Shown: one piece after another, positions 62,781 to 64,000 of the stretch
Position numbering within the stretch: position 1 is the stretch's first letter
Layout of the letters: every line of letters begins with the position of its first letter
Made by a program: the position numbers and the translations under genes
Notes under the pieces: model-generated
What the model was told of the DNA's origin: nothing
The model's database searches: none
The model's input: the letters and a program-made list of their open reading frames with translations, nothing else
Assembly (NCBI GenBank): GCA_024696945.1
Contig: JAILGF010000060.1
Span: 1-64,000 of the forward strand
Source of the DNA: Lachnospiraceae bacterium
GTDB taxonomy: Bacteria > Bacillota > Clostridia > Lachnospirales > Lachnospiraceae
DNA length: 64,000 nucleotides
Direction of reading: 5' to 3'

Positions 62781-64000
62781 GTGATCAACATTTCTGAAGT
62801 AACCGAAACGAATGAAATGATACAGCATGAGAACCTTGATGTGCGTACGATTACAATGGGCATAAGCCTTTTCGACTGCATCGGGGATTCTGTTGATGTA
62901 ACTAAGAAAAAGATATATGATAAGATATGCCGCAAAGCAGGAAGACTTGTTGAAACCGGAGAGCATATTTCTAAAAGCTATGGTATTCCGGTGGTTAATA
63001 AGCGTATATCCGTTACACCTATCGCTACGATCGGTTCTTCTTCGTGCAGAAGCGAGGAGGATTATGTAGAACTTGCAAAAACACTTGATTCCGCCGCAGA
63101 AAACGTAGGAGTTAATCTTATAGGCGGATATTCGGCAAATCTTGCAAAAGGAAATACCGATAAGGAGCTTATTTTCCTTAATTCCATACCGGAAGCCCTG
63201 AAGGTTACGGGCAGGGTATGTAGCTCTGTAAATGTCGGATCGTCAAGAACCGGTATCAATATGGATGCGGTAAGACGCATGGGTGACATTGTTATTGAGA
63301 CAGCCAGGGCTTCCTATGGAACTGAAAGCCTTGGTGCCGCAAAACTGGTTGTTTTCTGCAACGCTCCGGATGACAATCCGTTTATGGCAGGCGCTTTCCA
63401 TGGAATTACAGAGGGTGAAAGTGTTATCAATGTCGGTGTCAGCGGTCCCGGTGTTGTTAAAAAGGCATTGGAAGCTGCAAGAGGTGCCAATTTTGAGGTG
63501 CTCTGCGAGACAATTAAGAAAACCGCATTTAAAATCACCAGAGTAGGACAGCTGGTCGCAAGGGAAGCAGCCCAGATGCTCGGAGTCCCCTTCGGCATTG
63601 TGGATCTTTCCTTAGCACCGACTCCCGCTGTAGGTGACAGTGTTGCGGATATTTTAAAGGAAATAGGACTTGAACATCCGGGAGCACCCGGAACAACAGC
63701 CGCACTTGCTCTTCTTAACGATCAGGTTAAAAAGGGCGGAGTAATGGCAAGCTCATATGTAGGAGGCTTAAGCGGAGCATTTATTCCCGTAAGCGAGGAT
63801 CAGGGAATGATAGACGCCGTAGAAGCAGGCGCTTTGACTCTGGAGAAGCTTGAAGCCATGACCTGCGTATGCTCTGTAGGACTTGACATGATAGCCATAC
63901 CCGGTGATACACCGAGTGAATCGGTAGCCGGTATTATTGCCGATGAAATGGCAATCGGTATGATAAACAATAAAACAACAGCAGTCAGACTTATTCCCGC
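62781..64000 (+). CDS. PFL/DUF711 (UPF0210) family protein, 3' end outside window
   Basis: Missing from the ORF track because it runs off the end. It starts at a GTG (62781) with AAGGAG ten bases ahead and is open for 406 codons to the end of the window. Family marks: [76 protein letters not shown] and [16 protein letters not shown]. The family (about 450 residues) shows a pyruvate-formate-lyase-like fold but no known activity. Co-transcribed with the ACT gene, 18 bases apart. Confidence 0.92.
   Translation, partial: MINISEVTETNEMIQHENLDVRTITMGISLFDCIGDSVDVTKKKIYDKICRKAGRLVETGEHISKSYGIPVVNKRISVTPIATIGSSSCRSEEDYVELAKTLDSAAENVGVNLIGGYSANLAKGNTDKELIFLNSIPEALKVTGRVCSSVNVGSSRTGINMDAVRRMGDIVIETARASYGTESLGAAKLVVFCNAPDDNPFMAGAFHGITEGESVINVGVSGPGVVKKALEAARGANFEVLCETIKKTAFKITRVGQLVAREAAQMLGVPFGIVDLSLAPTPAVGDSVADILKEIGLEHPGAPGTTAALALLNDQVKKGGVMASSYVGGLSGAFIPVSEDQGMIDAVEAGALTLEKLEAMTCVCSVGLDMIAIPGDTPSESVAGIIADEMAIGMINNKTTAVRLIP

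Overview
The window looks like a chromosome segment of a low-to-mid G+C Firmicute, most likely a fibre-degrading, motile Lachnospiraceae (Butyrivibrio-like). This is inferred from a cytoplasmic cellobiose phosphorylase (GH94) and a GH115 alpha-glucuronidase without signal peptide, a CheV protein, a PyrK/PyrD type 1B pyrimidine operon, a PdaA-like sporulation-type deacetylase, strong AGGAGG ribosome sites and sigma-A-type promoters. No genome comparison was possible, so the genus is a guess.

Layout. 1-2.8 kb is an accessory-looking patch: a gene cut by the window edge, short orphan ORFs, a perfect hairpin, a divergent DprA/SLOG protein and a short DUF6273-type protein that may be decayed. 2.95-8.1 kb: a dus gene, a huge BspA-type leucine-rich-repeat protein without export signal and an Fe-S aldo/keto reductase, very tightly packed. 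8.1-14.7 kb: a DUF4139 protein, a heterodimeric ABC exporter with one degenerate ATP site, and a PdaA-like lipoprotein deacetylase. 14.7-23.8 kb: a minus-strand membrane protein, a 120-bp palindromic MITE-like repeat, cellobiose phosphorylase, two large membrane proteins (one with a zinc ribbon) and aspS. 23.9-28.8 kb: a transglutaminase-fold protein lacking the usual Cys, a membrane GGDEF protein, a WYL regulator and a membrane-bound J-domain protein.

28.8-34.7 kb: two minus-strand tRNAs (Met, Val) with a consensus promoter, then the divergent pyrimidine operon pyrC-K-D-F-[structured spacer]-B-I, then tRNA-Leu(CAA). 34.7-39.4 kb: a pseudo-receiver/degenerate GGDEF protein, secG, rnr, smpB and tmRNA (trans-translation and RNA decay together). 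39.4-46.3 kb: an envelope/signalling run with a cyclophilin-like lipoprotein, a single-pass protein, a response regulator and histidine kinase, a lipoprotein, CheV and a zinc-ribbon membrane protein. 46.4-47.9 kb: hisH-hisF, facing a 1427-residue minus-strand protein that fuses two dehydratase-activase ATPase domains to DUF2229/dehydratase-like domains. 52.5-64 kb: a co-directional run of GH115, zinc-finger membrane protein, polA, coaE, a large FtsA-like protein, a WalJ-like metallo-hydrolase, an ACT-domain protein and a PFL/DUF711-family protein cut by the window end (missing from the ORF track).

Most of the window is ordinary core genome. The items most worth a second look are the giant activase fusion, the degenerate signalling proteins, the structured spacer inside the pyr operon, the cytoplasmic LRR protein, the membrane J-domain protein and the accessory patch at the left end. 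I do not see a clearly new multi-gene defence or biosynthetic system.
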